Shown here one piece after another: positions 7,873-11,304 of a stretch of DNA of 11,304 nucleotides. The notes under the pieces were generated by a model. That model was not told the DNA's origin, ran no database searches, and saw only the letters and a list, made by a program, of their open reading frames with translations. Within the stretch, counting starts at the first letter, position 1. Every line of letters begins with the position of its first letter. The DNA comes from an uncultured Mycoplasmataceae bacterium (lineage in GTDB: Bacteria; Bacillota_I; Bacilli_A; Mycoplasmatales; Mycoplasmoidaceae). The stretch spans positions 1-11,304 of the forward strand of contig CASGBP010000043.1 of NCBI GenBank assembly GCA_949299825.1. The letters are read 5' to 3'. A program made the position numbers and the translations under genes.

Positions 7873-10800
7873 TAATAGTAATCATAGTCATATGATCCAC
7901 CTTTTCTTCTATTATTTTTTCTTAATTTAACAATTAATAGGATAAATAAGAATAAAACAAATAAGCTACCAACAATTATTCCTACTAAGATTCAAATCCT
8001 TGAATCAATTCCTTTTGATGATATAGTAGATGATTGAAGCTCTTGATTAAACAACTCCTGAACCGCAAAAGGATTTAAACTTAAGTTAAATTCACTACTA
8101 CCAATTGTTATTGTTGGAACATTTAAGTCTTTACCAATTACTTCCAACTCCTTATTAAAAGTAATTAATGGATTAGTTGGTTTCATTGCATCAGGTAATT
8201 GTGATTCTCTTTCCATTAAATAGTCTTTAATAGTGTTGATAATAATGTTTTTAACTCTTGTAATCTCACCTGGATTGTTACTAAATCCTTTAGTGTTTTG
8301 AGCTGAAGCATTTAAAACATTAGTAATTCTAGTTTGTAAACCAAATAAACCATAATTTTTATCTCCATCTATATCAGTTGGATTATCCCTTAATGAAATC
8401 TTAATTGAAGAATTATCAGCTTGAATTGTTCCATCCGTTATCTGATAAGTAAAGGCAACATTCATTGTATTTTTATCATTAGGATCAAAAGTGATACTAG
8501 TATTTAAAACCTGAATAACCCCTTCACTATTATTAAAATACATATTCTTGTTATTATTCATATGATTCAATAATAAAGTTCTAGCTGAATTTAGATTACT
8601 AGCAATAGTTCAATCAACTTGAAATCCCTTACCTATTCCAGTACTACCAAAAATTTCTTTAAAACTACTAGAAACATAATTAATATTAACTGGTTTTACT
8701 GAAGCAATACTATTACTATTCCTAAATCCACCTATTTTAATCTCAAATAATTTATTTACATAACCATTACTAGTGTAAGCGTTTAATGCAGCAACTTTAA
8801 CTACTGCTGTCCCTAAATCATCATCATAAGTATATTCATTGATTGCTAGATTATTTTTATTAGCAGTTAAAAACGCTTGAGCATAGTTTTCAAAAATATT
8901 AGCTAAATTATTTTTAATGTTATTAGTTAAAATATTCTTTCCATTTTCATTATTAAGTTCACTTGGTAAATAATTACTAAGGTTATTAAATATATACCCT
9001 TCTCCACTTGTAGTGTAATTACTTGAAACCATTGTTTCCTGATCATTGAAATCACTAATAACTACTTTACCCTTACTATAAGTTGGAGTGTTATATTTAT
9101 CTACACTAGTTAAAAACTGAACATTAATAATTAATTTATTATATTCATAACTTACATCACTCAACTCAAATTTAAACTGATTTACTCCAGCTGGTGGATT
9201 ACTAATTGGATTATTAATAAACCTTGAAGGATAGTTATTCATGTATGATCTTATTGAATCAATATAAGATTTATTTTCATAAATATCAATGGTGTACATT
9301 GAATTTGATATTCCTGGTATTAATAATTGATTGATTGAAATCTCACTAGTTGCTAAACTAGGTAATGGATTTTCATATTTTTTGAATCCACTAATCTTTA
9401 CCTCAAATTGTTTTGAAGTATAAATAGCTGAAGACATTGCATTAACAGTATTAATTTTAATTATGGCTGTTCCAGTCTTATCCTCATATGAAGAAATAGA
9501 AATAGTAGCACTTGATTTATTTGATTGAATAAAATATTGAGAATAATTTTCAAAAATAATTTCAAGATTTTCTAGAACTTTATTTGTTAATAGTTGTAAT
9601 TCATTTGGATTTGCAATAATTTCACTAATTAAACGATCACTAAATCCAGTTATTTCCAAACCGGTATTACTTATGATATTTCGATATTCTATTTTTACAT
9701 TTGTATCAGCTGAATTAAACCCAATAATTTTGGTAGTAAATGGTTTATAATAAGCCTGATTAGCATAATATTTATAAACAAAATTACCCACTACTGTAAT
9801 TGAAGTTGAATCAAAAGAAGAAATTGCAACATCAGTAAAATAAGGAATGTCACTAGCTAAATCAGTTACTACATCATTTACATACTTACTAGGATTATTT
9901 AACATGTGATTAACCAATTCATTTTTTAGGTTTTCATAATTATACATATCAATTGAATAGGTCGATCCATTGATATTTGCTATTCCTAAATTTGCTACAT
10001 TAATTGATGGTTTAATTGAAGATTCAGATTTTTTTAACATATCACTAATAGTTAAAGTAGTTGAAATATCCCCATAACCATTCTTACCTTCGTTTACCTT
10101 AGCATAGTCTTTAGCAGTAATTTCAATTGTTAAAGTACCTTCATAATCATTTCAATCCACAATTTTATTTATAACTAAATTAGTTTCATTATGGGAAATG
10201 AACTTTTGAGGATAATTACTAAAAATACTTGAAAGGGTGATTGATCTTCTTAAAAAAGATAACAATTCAGCATTAGTTGCAGAATTAACACTTGAAGGCG
10301 TCATCTTTGCTATAACATCACCAATTGCACTAATCTTAGTAGATTTAACTACAGTATTAGATGAATTAAATCCAGTAATAACCAATCTTCCACTAGTTAA
10401 TAAACCAGGTTGATTTTCATAAGTATTTTTAGCTACATAATTAGTATCTATATATAATGAATTACCATCACTTGATAAACTAAATGTAGGAGTAGTAGTT
10501 GAATCAATTATAGTTCTTCCATTTAACTCACTCTTGTTTGGAGGATTATCAAAAAATTTATCAGGATTATTGTTAATATAACTTATAATGTTTTCCTTTA
10601 AACCTGCATTATCCAAAACATCTTGTGTATAAGTTGAACTTGATACATTTGGAATAGAAATATCTCTAATTGAAATTGCAGACTTAATGCTAGTTTTAGT
10701 TTGATTATTAGTTTTAAAAAAAGAATAAGGTATAACTAAATTTACAGTATGAGAAGTATTCTTAATTCAATAAGGATCTTTAAATTGACTATCATAGTGA

Positions 10801-11304
10801 TGAGTACCATCATCAGCAGTTTTTATTAATGTAGTAGATGGTTTATAAGATCTTGGAGTTACTAATTGTACTTTAACCTGTGAACTAGAAGGCATATCTT
10901 CTATATAGACCTTTGTTTCTTTAGCATGTTTACCAAAAACATCCTTTGGAGAGTTTGATGCAGTTATAGTTAAATATTTAGGTAACAAAGTTTCGAAGTT
11001 ACTAATAAAGTCATAAACTGTACCATTATAATTACTTGTTTTTAGTTTAAGACTAACACTTGATGGAGTAGTACCAGTTCAAACATAACCATCATATGCC
11101 CCAAATTGATGTTGTACACTTAATCAATAACAATTTGATTCATCAGCATAATCATATCAAGGTTTTTTTTCTCCTAAATATTTATAAAGTTTTTTTTGTT
11201 GATTAGAACTATTTATTGCATCAAACATTTCCTTTGGATGAGTAGTAGTAAGTCATGAAACATTAAAATAAGTCATTTGACTAAATGAAATTACCCCATT
11301 CAAG
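7872..11304 (-). CDS. Large repeat-containing surface protein with C-terminal membrane anchor (5' end outside window)
   Basis: Open from the right edge to TAA 7872-7874 when TGA is Trp (eight TGA, no TGG seen); 1143 residues are visible and the start lies beyond 11304. Visible residues about 1-205 match no family I know. From about residue 211 the protein consists of four related units (periods about 224, 221 and 228 aa). Each starts like SINQLLIPGISNSMYTID, continues with a NNP-x-[KR]-[FY] motif and a strand-rich part ending in ITGFNS, then has IFENYAQAF and ends in KISGFK. Residues 1104-1125 are a clear transmembrane helix (WILVGIIVGSLFVLFLFILL), followed by the basic stop-transfer KLRKNNRRK and the tail GGSYDYDYY. 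This predicts a type-I surface protein with an extracellular repeat rod. The GF-ended strand pattern resembles mycoplasma lipoprotein-associated domains (Pfam Lipoprotein_17 type), but that link is unverified. Confidence 0.92.
7929..7994 (-). other. C-terminal transmembrane anchor of the repeat protein
   Basis: Twenty-two residues, WILVGIIVGSLFVLFLFILL plus IV, with no charged residue. Immediately followed by KLRKNNRRK, so the short tail lies in the cytoplasm and the repeats outside. The W codon (7992-7994) is TGA; with the standard code the anchor would be lost. Confidence 0.85.
8043..8702 (-). repeat. Diverged repeat unit 4 next to the membrane anchor
   Basis: Only the start is easily recognised: WTIASNLNSARTLLLNHMNN corresponds to MYTIDIYENKSYIDSIRSYM of unit 3, with W in place of Y, followed by NMYFNNSEG. 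Later parts keep a similar order (strands, then an amphipathic helix RVKNIIINTIKDYL) but few identical residues. It leads through a Ser-rich linker into the transmembrane helix. Confidence 0.5.
8703..9338 (-). repeat. Repeat unit 3 of the surface protein
   Basis: About 212 codons. Starts SINQLLIPGISNSMYTID, has NNYPSRFINNP, ISDFNDQETMV, IFENYAQAFLTANK and DDLGTAVVKV, and ends FEIKIGGFRN. The second halves of units 2 and 3 are the most similar pair. Confidence 0.8.
9339..10007 (-). repeat. Repeat unit 2 of the surface protein
   Basis: About 223 codons. Starts SINVANLGIANINGSTYSID, has NNPSKYVND, IIGFNSADTNV, IFENYSQYFIQSNK and EDKTGTAIIKI, and ends FEVKISGFKK. It aligns with unit 3 over its whole length with few gaps. 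Confidence 0.8.
10008..10673 (-). repeat. Repeat unit 1 of the surface protein
   Basis: About 222 codons. Starts SIRDISIPNVSSSTYTQD, has NNPDKFFDNPP, then VITGFNSSNTVV (end of the first half). The second half contains IFSNYPQKF and a strand pattern ending in TTLTISDM. This is the most diverged second half of the first three units. Confidence 0.75.

Noticed and set aside
11150..11180. Internal start with AGGAG upstream in the repeat-protein gene
   Set aside because: The ATG that follows AGGAG at a usable distance is out of frame, and the in-frame codons continue upstream without a stop to the window edge.
7872..11304. Spiroplasma adhesion-related protein (repeat protein with C-terminal anchor)
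   Set aside because: The overall architecture is similar, but the repeat length of about 220 aa and the motifs do not fit the short repeats of that family, so I do not assign the name.
1..11304. Mycoplasma immunoglobulin binding/protease (MIB-MIP) genes, gliding proteins or integrative-element genes
   Set aside because: No protease motif, ATPase motif or conjugation protein was seen, and similarity to giant gliding proteins would rest on size alone.
1..11304. tRNA, rRNA, CRISPR array, insertion sequence or origin
   Set aside because: The non-coding sequence totals only about 270 bp in two spacers, neither of which holds cloverleaf-like structure, spaced direct repeats or terminal inverted repeats with a transposase.

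Overview
The window is strongly AT-rich DNA from a mollicute that reads UGA as tryptophan. With the standard code it looks like a scatter of short minus-strand ORFs. Those fragments lie in the same frame and are separated only by TGA. I translated every gap between them and found no TAA or TAG. They therefore merge into three genes, all on the minus strand and together covering nearly the whole window. By hand count the Trp codons are about 31 TGA to 2 TGG, which rules out standard-code relatives such as Acholeplasma and phytoplasmas. Strong Shine-Dalgarno boxes (GGAGGG, GAGGG) are compatible with the Spiroplasma/Mesoplasma/M. mycoides branch, but I cannot name the genus.

Layout in transcription order (right to left). 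(1) 11304-7872 is the 3' part of a large repeat-built surface protein; its start lies beyond the right edge. The visible 1143 residues contain four units of about 221-228 aa, each apparently two half-units of about 110 aa, then a C-terminal transmembrane helix and a short basic, Tyr-rich tail. (2) 7871-7684 is a 188-bp intergenic region with AT-rich inverted repeats (possible terminator) and an extended -10 promoter. (3) 7683-577 is one uninterrupted 2368-codon gene for a giant exported or membrane-anchored protein of unknown function. It has an N-terminal signal or anchor, acidic and basic low-complexity stretches, and a single late transmembrane segment. (4) 576-498 is a short spacer with a 14-bp perfect palindrome, a second extended -10 promoter and a strong RBS. 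(5) 497-1 is the start of a second giant-type gene whose first 165 residues align without gaps to those of the 2368-aa protein; it is cut by the left edge.

The window thus reads as part of a locus for very large surface proteins: tandem paralogues with individual promoters, next to a multi-repeat type-I membrane protein. No enzyme, transposase, RNA gene or CRISPR array was seen. Functions such as adhesion, host interaction or antigenic variation are inference from architecture, not from recognised catalytic or binding domains.
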